Notes under the pieces: model-generated
The model's database searches: none
What the model saw: the letters and a program-made list of their open reading frames with translations, nothing else
Told to the model about the DNA's origin: nothing
Assembly: GCA_014898425.1 (NCBI GenBank)
Contig: RCSZ01000001.1
Span: 1,054,001 to 1,118,000 of the forward strand
Direction: 5' to 3'
Origin: Botryotinia globosa
Lineage: Eukaryota; Ascomycota; Leotiomycetes; Helotiales; Sclerotiniaceae
Length of the DNA stretch: 64,000 nucleotides
Made by a program: the position numbers and the translations under genes
Shown here: positions 1 through 13,253 of the stretch, one piece after another
Layout: every line of letters begins with the position of its first letter
How positions within the stretch are numbered: the stretch's first letter is position 1

Positions 1-1301
1 CGCCGTGTAAAAGAGCAGGAAAGTGGCGTGTACGACTTCAGGTCAATCTACAAGGAGCTTTCAACAACTAGACCACCGCACTTAGACCACGCGACATATG
101 TTGGACCGGTTGTCGTCAAGTCTTCTCCAAGTCGTGGGCAAGGATTGTTTACTACCAGAGCCGTGAAGGCTGGAGAAATGCTCTTGTGCGAGAAGGCATT
201 TGCTCATTGTTATGCTGGAGCGTCAACAGACTCGGATGTCCATGCAAAAACTACTCTTCTGATCAATGTCCATACGAATAGAATGATAGTCGGCACGGAG
301 GGAGATCTCATAACGGCCATCGTACAAAAGCTCTGGAAGAATCCATCCCTTATACCTGAATTTACTGCGCTTCATCGTGGATCTTATAAGCTTGCGAAAG
401 AAACCGAGGTTGATGGGAAACCAGTCATTGATACGTACGTTACTATCCTGAAATAACTTGTTTGAAACTAATACCGTATTTCATAAATAGCTTCCTAGTT
501 GAACAAATCATGGCTCTCAATGTCTTTGGCTGCCCTCTCTCTACCTTGGAGAGCGATTCATCAGAGCCCGAAGAGGATGACAAGCATCACTCATGCGGCA
601 TCTGGCTCATGGCTTCAAAAATCAATCACTCCTGTCTTAGCAATGCTCGTCGAAGCTTTCTTGGCGACCTACAATTGGTTCGGGCTACAAGTGATATACC
701 CGCGAATACAGAAGTCACATACTGGTACAAACTGCCCACGGGAGAGAGCGATGAAATGCAAAATGAATTGAAACATTGGGGATTTCGATGCAAGTGTATC
801 ATCTGCATTGATTCGGAAAACACATCCAGAAAAGAAGTTACAATGAGAAAGAAGTTGCTCAGAAATCTGAAGATAGTTTTGGACGCGAGCCATGTCTCTA
901 TTCCTCAGGCCGAACGTTTGTTGAGTGCTCTCGAGAAGACGTATAAGCGTCCGGCATTCGAAGTTCCACGACTGGCGTTACGAGAATCATATTTCAGATT
1001 AGCTCGAGTCTATTCCCGGCGGGAAATGATCCAAAAGTCTGTATCGACGACGCTAAGAGCCTTGGAGTCCATTGGCTTTGTGATCAACCATGCAAGCTTA
1101 CCTGCGCTACCCGGCAAACCTCTTGAGATTGCAAAATGGGGTTTAATGTTGCCTGGAGTAATCGAGGCATGGATTTATCTCTGCAGTGTTTATTCTGTTT
1201 TGGCTCCGCAACACTTGCAGCAAGCTAGAGAGTATGCAAAGTTGGCATATAAGATCTGTATTGGAGAAGATCACACTTTCAAACAGACACACACTGTTTA
1301 G
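1..1301 (+). CDS. SET-domain protein (SMYD/SET-TPR type), 5' truncated by window edge
   Basis: Exons <1..434 and 491..1301; intron 435..490 is phase 2 with a CTAAT branch site. The frame is open to base 1, so the true start lies left of the window. The first exon shows the SET start motif RGQGLFTTRAVKAGE. The second shows the SET core NHSC (in SKINHSCLSNARR) and a post-SET cysteine cluster, FRCKCIIC. The last about 170 residues are helical and TPR-like (FRLARVYSRREM, ARVYAKLAYK-type helices). Proteins of this class transfer methyl groups to lysines of histones or other proteins; the substrate cannot be read here. SET identity is well supported; the SET-TPR subfamily is inferred. The next gene is 1 kb away on the same strand. 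Confidence 0.85.
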
Positions 1302-2353
1302 GTAGAGAAGTGCAATCTTTGTAGGCTAAAACTTGGCTGGGAAACTATCGTGAAAGTAATGGATGCGGCACATGCTCAATGGAAATTTAATTCAAATTGA
1401 TTTCAAAAAGTCTGGAATCCTGCGAGCATCTTCGTTGGGTCAATCTTGGGTGTGTTTGCTTCGCGCGCGGTTGAAGCGCCTCTTCACGACCGTTTCATTG
1501 TATTGTTGGCCTCGCCATATAACCTAACATCTGACCCTACCTATAATCATCAAGTCAATTCCAAATTGACAAATTATTATTCTTCGTGAATCTTTTGAAT
1601 GTAGAAAATGAGGACGAAGGAGAAAGAGAGGGGGAGGGGGGTTATACTGGCACCAAGGATAAGAATGACACTAGTACTTCAAGGAAAGTACCCTCATCGC
1701 TCCTTCCACTTGAAGGCTGATGTTGAGACGTCCAGTCCCTTCTATTCATCATCTGATTGTCCAGTCATGATTTGAACATTGAAAATATTACGGTTGACAT
1801 TCAAACGCTCTTTGGTGTGAGAACTACCAACCTACACACGAGGAAATCATACTTCGATAGCATCAAAGAGTTTTAAGGATTTCTTAGCCCACCTCGTGAG
1901 ACCTTATTATGTCCAAATCACCATGGACGAAGGTCTTCCACTAACAGACAAGGCCAAAAAGGCAGCAAGTTAAGTTTAAGTGAAAGGTCGAGGTTGATAG
2001 CTGTGCAGCCATCTAGAAACTCTGCTGCACTGCATACCCATCCATAGTCTTATGTGTCTCTTCTCATTTCCTGCCAATGTATACATCTTTTTGATCGCCT
2101 TTTTCTTTTCTCGCAGTCTCTCTTTAGTCACACGGCAGTTTATACCTGTAACATTAATATTTACAGGAAAGAGATCATATTCCCAACCGATTAGAGATAC
2201 GCTTTAGCTGGTCTAATCGTCCGCATCTTGAGAAAACATCCATACATATCTTTAGTACCAACTTTCCATCACTCTTTACTTCTACTTTACTTCCAACAAA
2301 CCCCCCATTCTCCATCCATCACATAACCAAAAGTACCACTCTCGAGTCTCAAA
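1302..2353. other. Intergenic, 1.05 kb
   Basis: No supported coding frame. The last about 150 bases before 2354 are pyrimidine-rich (runs of CTTTACTT and CCATC), as expected of a fungal 5' leader for the following gene. No RNA gene was seen. Confidence 0.6.
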
Positions 2354-2812
2354 ATGCATATGCTCCCTCTCCTCTACATCTTCCTCCCCTTCCTAGTCTT
2401 CACATCCGCCACCGCTCTCTCAACCAGCGAAAGCGAAAATCTCCTCCAAACAACCACTCCCACCCAACCCATCCAAACAATCGCACAAAGCACCACCCCC
2501 AACACCAACCCCGCATCATCACCCTCCTCCCAAACCCCCATCCCAAGCACCCCCCTCTCCTCAGGAACCTACCTCCCCCCCACGCGCCTCACCTCGCAAA
2601 CCAAATCCACCCTCTCCCCCAACTCCACCGCATCGCTCATCCTCATCCACACCCCCACATCCTCCTCCTCCAACGCCTTCGAATCCGAATGGAACAAAGT
2701 AACCAACTGGCTGAGCGGGAGCGGCGCGTCTTCCCTCCACCCCGGATCTCCCTACTGGGGAGCGTGGATGATTATTGGAGTGGGAGTGGGAGTGGCTTGG
2801 GGAGGTTGGTGA
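2354..2812 (+). CDS. Small Ser/Thr/Pro-rich surface protein, probably GPI-anchored
   Basis: Single exon, 152 residues, ATG in a good context (TCAAAATGC). Residues 1-21 form a classic signal peptide (MHMLPLLYIFLPFLVFTSAT). Residues 25-105 are rich in Ser, Thr and Pro and likely O-glycosylated. A small folded-looking stretch follows (ESEWNKVTNWLSGSG), then a hydrophobic C-terminus (WMIIGVGVGVAWGGW) that resembles a GPI-attachment tail. Codons strongly favour C in the third position (CTC, CCC, ACC), unlike the neighbouring genes, so the plus strand is C-rich and the minus strand has a shadow frame. No domain is recognised. A cell-wall or surface role is inferred from architecture only. Confidence 0.6.
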   Translation: MHMLPLLYIFLPFLVFTSATALSTSESENLLQTTTPTQPIQTIAQSTTPNTNPASSPSSQTPIPSTPLSSGTYLPPTRLTSQTKSTLSPNSTASLILIHTPTSSSSNAFESEWNKVTNWLSGSGASSLHPGSPYWGAWMIIGVGVGVAWGGW

Positions 2813-3423
2813 ATACCTGCCTAGGTACAACATGCAACGTGTAAGATATGTAATGTGTGATGTGTCGACATGGAGAATTGGAAAATTAGGAAGAAGGGCG
2901 GGACGTACGATAAGACAGATGAGATGAATAATGACGCCACTCGCTGGGAGAGTCGGCTTGCGCAAATTTGATAGGCTCCTTTATAGATAATAACACCCAT
3001 TTAATATTCAACTTGGGGCTGGACAATCCACCCACTTTACATAGCAAGATCATTATGGCATGCGTATTTACTTCTTACATGTAGCATCTACTGGACAAGA
3101 AAATTGGTGTCATATTTGTTTGCTCCCCAAAAATGTTTTAAAGTGGCTTGTTCTTTTGAGTCATTGTAGGATTGAAGTGAGGACATCTTCTAGTCCCTCT
3201 TGTAAATTTCCGACCAACATGCATTCTTAACAAGCTTTTCCTTAGAAATTGTTCCGTCTCTATCTCTTAATCTACTCTACTTTGCTCTAATGAAGTACAA
3301 TGGAACGCGGCGCCGTGTAAAATATCCAAACGCCCTCGCCATGCCCAGCCCAAATGGAATTAAAACAGATGCAATATGATAAACCCTTTGACGAACTCTA
3401 ACCCATGATGACCAATAACCCAA
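2813..3423. other. Intergenic between convergent genes
   Basis: About 610 bases separating the 3' ends of the small surface-protein gene and the PAQR gene. It is mixed AT-rich sequence with a GCCTAGGTAC palindrome near 2819. No gene seen. Confidence 0.6.
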
Positions 3424-4982
3424 TCAGTACATCGTGCAACCATTTTCGGCTCTCGCAAATGCATTTGCAAAGAATTCTTGCATCGCTACGTAATGGAAGA
3501 GGATGCCACCCAATACTGCGAAATGCCAGAGGTTGTGACTACCTCCAACATAATCGAAGGCACCTGGACACCATCGTTCAGGTACTTGACTAGCATAAAC
3601 GAATGCTCCAACTAGATAGACTGTAATGCTCTTTGCAAGTGGGGCGTAGAATTCCGCTGCCCATGCTCCACCGCGAGTGAGATTGAGTTGTAAGGCAGGG
3701 ACGAAACCAGTTGCGCCGAGACTGACGTAGAAGGCGACACGTGCCCATGCCATGTCTTGTCGATTGAAGGTTGGATGCCAAGGAAGAACAACACCCCCTA
3801 AACCTAGAGCAGCAGTTATGCCCATGTATGCCCAGCGACTTACAGGCTCGCAATAGAATGCTGTGTAATCGGCTGTCATGATAGAAGCAGCAATGAGTAA
3901 GGAAATGCCGGTGTAATCAACACAGGCGAATCTTTCCAACAGCGTTTGATCGGCCACACTGTTCATCGTGTGCCACATCGTACTGCAGACTAGACATTTA
4001 GAAGCAGCAAAGAAGAAGCATGCTGCAATGAAGACATCGGCTTTCGTGCTAAGAGAAAATGCGTGGCTGGAAGGGTAGAAGTAAAATGCGACTGATAGAA
4101 CAATGAGCAAGCCGATTGCATGCGACCAGATATTGACAGTTTCGTTTGACAACCCGAACATCGATTGGACGCATTCCACTTTTGATTCAGTGAAGCGGTA
4201 ACCTTTGACGATATGTGGGTTGACCCGCCATGGAGTAGGCAAGTCTTCGTATCTGATGAGTCCATGTTTCTTCGCTCGAGCTATGGCGTTTTCGATGTGT
4301 TCTTCTACCGTCCCGGCTGCCTTCTTGGCTCTTTCGAAACCTTCATCGACCACTTCTCTGGCTTTTCCCAAACTCTCGTCCACGATTTTGCGCCCTTCGT
4401 CCATCAAGCTCTCCGCTGTACCCCTTAAGCCCTTCTCCTTTACTCTATATGCTCTCGCTTCGAATTCAGACAGAATACCTTCTAACAACCCAATTCCCGT
4501 ATGGACCTTCTCATGTAATGTTTCATGCGCAACCAAAGCATCTTGGTATCTCGATTCAACCGTGTCGACCATGATTCTCGCCCTCCTTTTCGTAGCCCCT
4601 AACACTTCGCCAGAAACCTGCGAACATCTCTCCCTCACAGCCTGCAATGTTGCATATGACCATAGGATACTCGAATCGAAAGTAAGATTCCCGTATTTCT
4701 CAATGAAGTCTAATCTGCGCTCGAGTTCTGACAGAAATACATCGACCTTTCTTTCAGTTAGAATCTATGCGCCACAGGATAAAAAGTTACCTGGGAAAAC
4801 ACCTTGAGCATAAGACTTTCCTCGCCATCCAGCACTTGATCACTGCTTTTTCGTCGCGGGTGAAAGGAAGAATGTCGTCTCTTGTTTAGGGGTTTGGCTT
4901 CTTCTCTTCCTGAAGCCATCGTGCTGGTAGTAGTAACATCTTCGTAAGACTCCACCGTCAAAGATGACGCTGCGCAAACCAT
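3424..4982 (-). CDS. PAQR / haemolysin III family membrane receptor (Izh3-like)
   Basis: Exons (minus) 4982..4791 and 4746..3424; the 44-nt intron is phase 0 with branch CTAAC. The product is 504 residues. The first about 220 residues are charged and helical (long coiled-coil-like stretch, including FERAKKAAGTVEEHIENAIA). The C-terminal half has seven hydrophobic segments with the PAQR signatures: NETVNIWSH (about residues 265-273), the STMWHTMNS His, and a C-terminal pair in SHNLWHFAV and FHYVAM. These histidines bind zinc in the family. The long N-terminal extension matches yeast Izh3 rather than the short Izh1/2/4 proteins. Family members act in zinc, lipid or sterol homeostasis and ceramidase-like signalling; the ligand here is unknown. 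An upstream exon was needed because the longest open frame begins with a non-ATG codon. Confidence 0.88.
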
Positions 4983-5667
4983 GGTTCAAATATATTCTTT
5001 GGTTCACAATATTGATCGTCTGTGAAACAAATTGGCCTCTAGTCGTCAAAGTGTAGCATAGAAAAGATGTAATGTGGAGTTCGAATTTCGTAGAATGATG
5101 TGAGGTGAGAGGAGGTGAGAGGAAGTGAGAGGAACAGGAGAGACAGGGACGGCAACAAAAGATATATTAGGAGAAGACCGAGGAACAAGATAGACGGAGT
5201 GAGAAAGAAGAATGGTAAGTAAATTGAAGAAGACTTATGACCAGTATCACGAGAGAGTACAATATGAAAGTAAAGTCGACTGGAGCGGAATAAGAAAGCA
5301 GCAGATAGATAGATGGTCGAAGAGTTATCAATCAGGAAATAATAAGTTACCTACTTTTTAACCCGAGCCCGAGGGGTCTCAAATGTCCAATATAAAACAA
5401 GTTAATCCGAAAACGGCAAGCTTTAAATTCGGATATAGTCTACGGGAAATTGTTTTGTTGAGCAGCTGGAGACCAGCATTGGTAAATTTCTTGGGGGGAG
5501 AATCTTTCTGGTCTGTAATGGTGGATTTATTGGTTGATATTAGATATTGAGTATTTATTAGGTAGTCTTACATATTACCTAGATAGGTAGGTGGGTGGGT
5601 GAGGAGGATGATCCTTGGGAAGATATATCCCTAGGTAGATGTACAGTAAATGGGGTATAAAAGGGGT

Positions 5668-5755
5668 ATAAATTGAATATAAATTGAATATAAATTGAAT
5701 ATAAATTGAATATAAATTGAATATAAATTGAATATAAATTGAATATAAATTGAAT
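5668..5755. repeat. 11-bp minisatellite, 8 perfect copies
   Basis: Unit ataaattgaat repeated eight times without interruption in the gap upstream of the PAQR gene. It is preceded by two related ggggtataa words that may be a degenerate start of the array. Confidence 0.95.
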
Positions 5756-6246
5756 ACTAGTCAGGTGTCCATCAACTTATAACTACCTAATAAACATCAC
5801 AAGTCTGAATATTGAGTTTGCAACACATAATAGAGTATCTATACCTACCTATACCTCCCTCCCTATACCTAATACATCCATACGTACATTCAGCCTTATC
5901 GCAATCGCCACACATTATCGAGGTTCTCCAGCTCCGGGAAAAACTAACTTGATTGAAACATTCCCCAATCGTCACTGGCAAATCCGGCCAAAAGAGTGCA
6001 CCATGCATGTATGCACAATCTAGTATACCTAGGTAATATTTCATGGGTTCCAATCCAATTACTGTCCCTCGTGCATATCAATAGCCAGCCTCTTCGTGGG
6101 ATCGTGGGAGAAGCATCAGGCCGGAATTGACTACTCACTCGCATTTCAACTCGGGCAATTAAACAGTCAAATTATTCCACTTCAATTCAAACAATGAATA
6201 AATCTTTAAATACTTTTATAATTGATGATTGTTGAAGAATTTATTA

Positions 6247-6372
6247 ATTTCTGTAATTTCTGTAATTTCTGTAATTTCTGTAATTTCTGTAATTTCTGTA
6301 ATTTCTGTAATTTCTGTAATTTCTGTAATTTCTGTAATTTCTGTAATTTCTGTAATTTCTGTAATTTCTGTA
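6247..6372. repeat. 9-bp minisatellite, 14 perfect copies
   Basis: Unit atttctgta repeated 14 times without a mismatch. The 9-bp unit keeps all frames open, producing spurious ORFs on both strands. It lies about 470 bases beyond the 3' end of CYP51. Confidence 0.95.
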
Positions 6373-6839
6373 ATTATAGAATATAATAGGGTGATCAATT
6401 TTGACCTCTTTTTTCTCCTCAGTAGAGCCAGCCACTTATTATTATCCGCTTTCCGAAGGAGAATTCACTTCATCACATTCCAGGTTGGCATCATTTGCAT
6501 CAATCACTTGCTTATTCCGTCTCTTCCGTCACCCCTCACCCTTCTCACCCTTCACATTTCCCTCAAATCACATCAAAACAATGCTTTAATAATTACAACT
6601 GAATAATATTGCTTATCCTCTTAAAATGGTGCCAATTCACCAATCACTATATGACAAGACTCTATCTAACATACAGGGAATATCTTTCAATCAACCTCCT
6701 CTCGGCCCTCCCCAAGCTGGCCCCGTCTTTGGAAAAGTTAAAAAGTCGGGGTATATTATTAATATTTCTATCAGGATCAAACCTTTAAAAACTCCATGCA
6801 ATGCCGTCATTGTAACTTGTTCTCCATTAATCCATTCAT

Positions 6840-8518
<1,679 letters not shown>

Positions 8519-9607
8519 CGCATGTACTGCCGGCACACAAATACACGAAAAGATTGTGCAGAAAGTAATGAAAAGAAGGTTGAGAAGACTTGTCGTACCA
8601 AAATTGCGAAAGTCGACAATTTAAATGGGATATTTCTTCAAAAGGAGACAGCAGGGTACCTTACCGTAGTTTGGATTTCAAATGCGTTGATTGGCTACAT
8701 CTATTTCGTATCCGTGCCTGAATTTTTCGCTTGAATGATTCCACCAGAGAATGGCTGATGGAAATTAGCTCTAGTCTCCAAAAGATTGTAGGAGTTAGGT
8801 GAATCGTATGAGCAATGAGAACACCGAACTGGTGCGCTCAGGAGATCACTCATCATCGAAACATAATTGGTACTTTCGGCGTGATGACATGATTATCTTG
8901 GGATTATACCTCCAGCTTAAGTTCCGAATTAGATAATAACCTCCGTCTACTACATAGCGTGGAAACATCCAGATCCCAAGGGGTTGAAAAGTTGAAGGGA
9001 ATCTTTACCCAATGAATACTAGGTAATTATACTCTGATCTCTAACTGCCCATCTCTCTTTATGTCTGCTATATCGTTGATGTTACTAGTCAGTGTAGTCG
9101 GTATCAAACAAAGTCCATATTTCAAAGCACGATATTTCATTGGTCTTGCAACATTCGAGTGGGTTGAAAGATTTCATTCGCCTGGGAGATTGACATGATC
9201 TGGAGCATATATATCATCCAGATAGTTCAAATGAGTAGAATCATTGAATTGAACTGATACATTCAAATGAGTAGGATCATGGAACTGAACTGGTACATTC
9301 AAATATGAAAAATCAGACTGCAAGCTTCACTAAGTGTTCTTTCCACATTCACGAATAATGTCAAGTGCAATAAATATCATGAAAAATTATAACGATGAGA
9401 CTAACGATAATAAGACCACCCATCATTCCGCACCTACTCTTGCCCTTACTGACGCTAGGCGCAGGTTTTTGACCCGTAAGCTAATGTTGATGTGTAAAGC
9501 TGAGTGCTAGATAATATTATTTGTACATCGAAGCGAATCCATTTGCGCCGACAAGCATGCCAAATCCCAAAAAATGCTATGAAGAGAAACCTTTAGAAAG
9601 CAAAGCT
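8519..9607. other. Intergenic, 1.09 kb (CYP51 promoter side)
   Basis: No coding frame supported. It contains the likely CYP51 promoter and the DGAT2 3' end. A 36-bp direct duplication sits at 9226-9297. No clear TATA box or known sterol-regulatory site could be assigned by eye. Confidence 0.5.
9226..9297. repeat. 36-bp tandem duplication, 2 imperfect copies
   Basis: Two adjacent 36-bp copies beginning ttcaaatgagtag (9226-9261 and 9262-9297) differ at a few positions. A partial third start (ttcaaat) follows. It lies between CYP51 and DGAT2. Confidence 0.85.
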
Positions 9608-11366
9608 TTATTCAACGAGCTGGAGCTCATCCTTTCTATTAGGAGCAAAATCGTCCTTCCATAAGTCCCATAGCCTCTCAAGCTCCGTCACGTATTCCTC
9701 GTGAACGCGATCGATATCTTGTTGTTCTGGGCTTTTAGCTTGAATTACTTTAATCGGCCGGCCGACGACAATATTTAAAGGCCTTCGATATGGCATAAGG
9801 CCGACATCGTAGTTGAAGACACCTCTAGCATGAAAGAGGGGTATGGTGAATCCCATCAATCTCTTAACCAGTAATTGAAATTTGTGGATCCATGGGTGTG
9901 AGTCGGCTGAAAATTGATCATAGAGATCATTCTCGCCAAATGCTAGAACTGGAACCAAGTCTGCGCCGGTTCGGATCGCCATCTTGACAAAACCCTTGCG
10001 ACGCTTGAGGACCAATCTGAGACTGTATGGCTGTGCATCTAGTGACTCTGCTGCGCCTCCAACAACTATCGTAATTGCGCGACCCATACCCTCCTAGTTT
10101 GATAGTTAGAATCTGATTACGTATACGATTGCTTGAGCATACCTTGTTTGGCCCGCCCTTCGAAAGTAGGTTCTCGCAAGATTCTTTGGATACAGACGCA
10201 AGCCCCATTGCTAAAGCGTATTCACGATATAGCGGTATCCTGAAATTGGTATCTAATGTGAGAAGTGTATTCTTGATACCTGGGAAGAGCTGAGAAAATC
10301 CAAGAGCTTCAGTGGCAAAGGCGGCGAACGCCCCGTGGGAGATTATACCATGGGGATGATATCCGAAGATATATTTCCTTGTGGGCGGTAGCTCTTGAGT
10401 TCTGTGTAATCGGGCTGGAAAGTAGGATGCAAATAATGACCACACAGGTAGCGACCGGAAGAAGTTTGAACGATGACTCAAAGTCCCTGATATTGAAGCC
10501 TTGGAAGTAATGAGGTAAATCATATACGGGATCAATATTGGCCAGAATAGGGGTATCGCGCATAGAAAAAAGAACATTGATACAAAAATGGCAATGCAGA
10601 GTGTGTGAAACAGTACCACCAAGGTTTGAAGTCTGCGTTGAAGTGGAACATTCATTGGGGCCCATCGAATGCCGCTTGTATGCCATCTTTGTCCAGCTTG
10701 CCTCCCACTAACCAGCTTTTCGTCTTTAGACTTTGAAGCCTGATTGTGGTCTATTTGGAGTTGTTTTTCGTAATCCTCCGAGGGCTTCACACTAGTGAGC
10801 TTACTACCATTTCGTTCGCCTTCGAAGATGGCCGTGTTATGTTTGGTATCATTTTGAGTATCCATAATCGTATTTGTGTTCGGGACGTGACCATTCTCAT
10901 GCGTCCCATTTGATTTCTGGGAGGATGATTTTCGGTGCCTTTGTCGAGGAGGGGTTTTCGGAGTATCGTCGAGGCCCTGGAATGTTAGTTTTCAGATCAA
11001 ACGTTGAAGGCTCCTTCCAGTACAAACCGTTGCCGAGTACTCTCTTTGCGACTCCTGCCTATCGAACTTTGGTCTGGTATCTTGTTTGTCGACAGATTTG
11101 GTAGAATCTGAACTGTTCGTATCCACGATCCTCAGAACAGACACTTTATGCTTGGGTCCGTTTCTGCCCAGGCCATTCGCATTCGGGGCTGTTTGTCCAT
11201 TCGCGCCATTCGCGCCATTCTCTTTATTTTCATCATTTTCATTGCGTCCATCATCTGGTGATTCTGGTATTTCCTCGGCAGCATCGGCATAACTTTTGGG
11301 TGGCAGGTGTAACTTTTCGCGTTCTTCTGGCAGAGCAGGCTCTGAACTTAACGTTGGTCCTGGCAT
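9608..11366 (-). CDS. Diacylglycerol acyltransferase, DGAT2/MGAT family
   Basis: Exons (minus) 11366..11028, 10976..10143 and 10093..9608; introns of 51 and 49 nt, both phase 0, with CTAAC/CTATC branch sites. The product is 552 residues. Residues 1-225 are a low-complexity, Asn/Glu-rich N-terminal extension (YADAAEEIPESPDD). A hydrophobic hairpin follows at about 230-270 and then the DGAT2 active-site block YHPHGIISHGA (about 319-329). The C-terminal part has GRAITIVVGGAAESL and the RKGFVKMAIRTGA block typical of the family. DGAT2 enzymes sit in the ER and lipid-droplet membrane and add the third acyl chain to make triacylglycerol. The first exon was joined because its donor and phase match and the intervening 37 codons are open. 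The ATG is the first one in that exon. Confidence 0.9.
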
Positions 11367-13253
11367 TGTAATGAATGCACCCTGTCGCAGAGCGTACAGA
11401 ATTGATCGATATTTTAAAAAGACAAGCAAATAAAACAGACGCAGAATACAAGTTAATTAGAAAAGAAGGACCTCCCGTATTTCAACGCGGATATCTAATA
11501 AGGAGTCCAGTCTCGCATTGACCAAAAATAACTCTAGACTATGACGTGCCTTTCTTTGAGCGGGATTGAGAAAAAGGAACACCAGAAGCTTGGCTTCAAG
11601 TATTGATGAAAAGAAGCGGTACACTTATTAATTGGCTAAAACAAGCCCGTACATTGAGAACACTGCTAGTTTGACACGCAGTAAGAACACCAAAATCCAT
11701 ACTGGTAGCACGAAACATAATCCTATAGCTAACTAACAGACGTTGAAATGTTTTGCAATTTTTTATGAATCGAAATAATGATTTTTTGATTTGATACTGA
11801 ATATTGAAGAGAGAGTCGTTCTTGACTGTTTCATTCTTTCCTGTCCAGAAGAAGCCTGGTATATACTAATGAAAATCGTGGAGCTGCCCCACTGATGGTA
11901 TAATACATTCAGTTCGTACCTGAACAAGCCACAAGCCGTCATGACCACCCATGCCATATGCCTGCAAATAAACCTTTTGAAATCCATTGTGGAATTCAAA
12001 ATGGATTAGATTTGTGTGTAGTGTGTAGTGTGTACATCTACCTAGGTAGTTTGCATCTAGTTATTTAATGGTTATTGATTCGAAGCTTTAGACCCAGAAA
12101 GATTAGACGCATCTAACTCTTTATAAATCATAGTACTTCATGTCTTGAATTCACTAATTAATATTTTAATATGTCTTATTATAAAAGGAATAATATAAAT
12201 AATTATTAGAACAATTTGAAAAATTAAAAAGATTAAATAATAAATCCAAAATATAAATATCAATTTTTCATTCATGTAACTTTATATAATCATCTATCTA
12301 TTCTTTTTTTCTCAAGAAGTATTTAATTTTTAATCTAATATATATATTTTCAAAATATAAATTATAAAGAAATTACTTCAAAACATCTTTTATTTTCCTC
12401 AGATTTATCAAGGTGAAATAAAATAATATTTATAAAATTATTTCATTATTATTTTGTTATTAAAAAAACTATATACATAGGTACAATCGATATATTTATT
12501 ATTCTTTTTTTAATACATGACTATCTTCATATGTAATGATAAGATTTTTATATATATTGTTATTTAGATATTATTTATAAACTTATTAATGTTCTTACTC
12601 AGTGTATAGACCACTTACGGCACCGCTGGTCAGCGGTCTAGGGGACAGTAAACGCTTCCATGACTCGATTCGACCCTCGCTCAATGTTTGTCTGCATACA
12701 AATATCAATAATCTATTTTAATGTTGTAGATTTTATGAGATAAGGGCTCGAAATTAAATAATCATAACCTCAATCATATTCCAAAAGAGTAGGTCTCCGT
12801 CAAATGGTATCTTTCATCACACATTCTAAAAACTCATAACTTGTAAACTTCCGACTCGGCAAAAAAATACGTTGAGACCGCAAACCGCTGCGATTCTGTG
12901 ATTGCAGCAAAAAATATAAATACATATCTCATCCCTTCCTCAAACCTCTTCCTACCGAAATATCTTCGCCATAAATAAAGAGAGAAATAACCCGGTATGC
13001 CGACAATGAGAGAAAGCCAGCCAAGTTCTATGAAGAAGTAGTACTACCATTTTTTGAAAGTCCCGTGAAGACACCTCCCAAATTAAAACGCCTCCTCCAC
13101 TAAAAGAAGTGAAATTCGTGCATAAGGTTCGTAGTCCACGCAAAGCGTATCGTGACCCCAATTTTCGCTACTCAACGCCATGATATCTTTGTACACCACA
13201 AGTAATTTTGGTATAGAACAGCTGCGTATACTTGCATCCTATGGTGATTGTTG
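11367..13253. other. Intergenic, 1.9 kb, with an AT-rich block
   Basis: No supported gene. Bases about 12160-12600 are very AT-rich (poly A/T and TATATA words), like a decayed repeat. A short GC-richer island follows at about 12605-12690 with a perfect 6-bp stem (12623-12628 with 12631-12636). Small frames on the minus strand near 12952-13161 have no family features. Confidence 0.55.

Larger units (their letters stand above)
4983..6839. other. Intergenic, 1.86 kb, repeat-rich
   Basis: No supported gene. It holds GGTGAGAGGA-type short repeats (about 5100-5135), an 11-bp tandem array, a 9-bp tandem array and several CCTAGGTA motifs (5630, 6027). Frames running through the 9-bp array translate to Ile-Ser-Val or Arg-Asn-Tyr repeats and are artefacts. 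Confidence 0.6.

Noticed and set aside
2561..2965. Minus-strand Gly/Val-rich ORF opposite the small surface-protein gene
   Set aside because: Antisense shadow of a C-rich coding strand; the plus-strand frame has a signal peptide and a better start.
6216..6606. ORFs on both strands translating to Ile-Ser-Val or Arg-Asn-Tyr repeats
   Set aside because: They are produced by the 9-bp minisatellite, which leaves every frame open; flanks show no conserved protein.
12605..12690. GC-richer island with a perfect hairpin and a GATTCGACCC word, looking like a tRNA
   Set aside because: No cloverleaf could be drawn: the T-stem does not pair and no acceptor stem was found.
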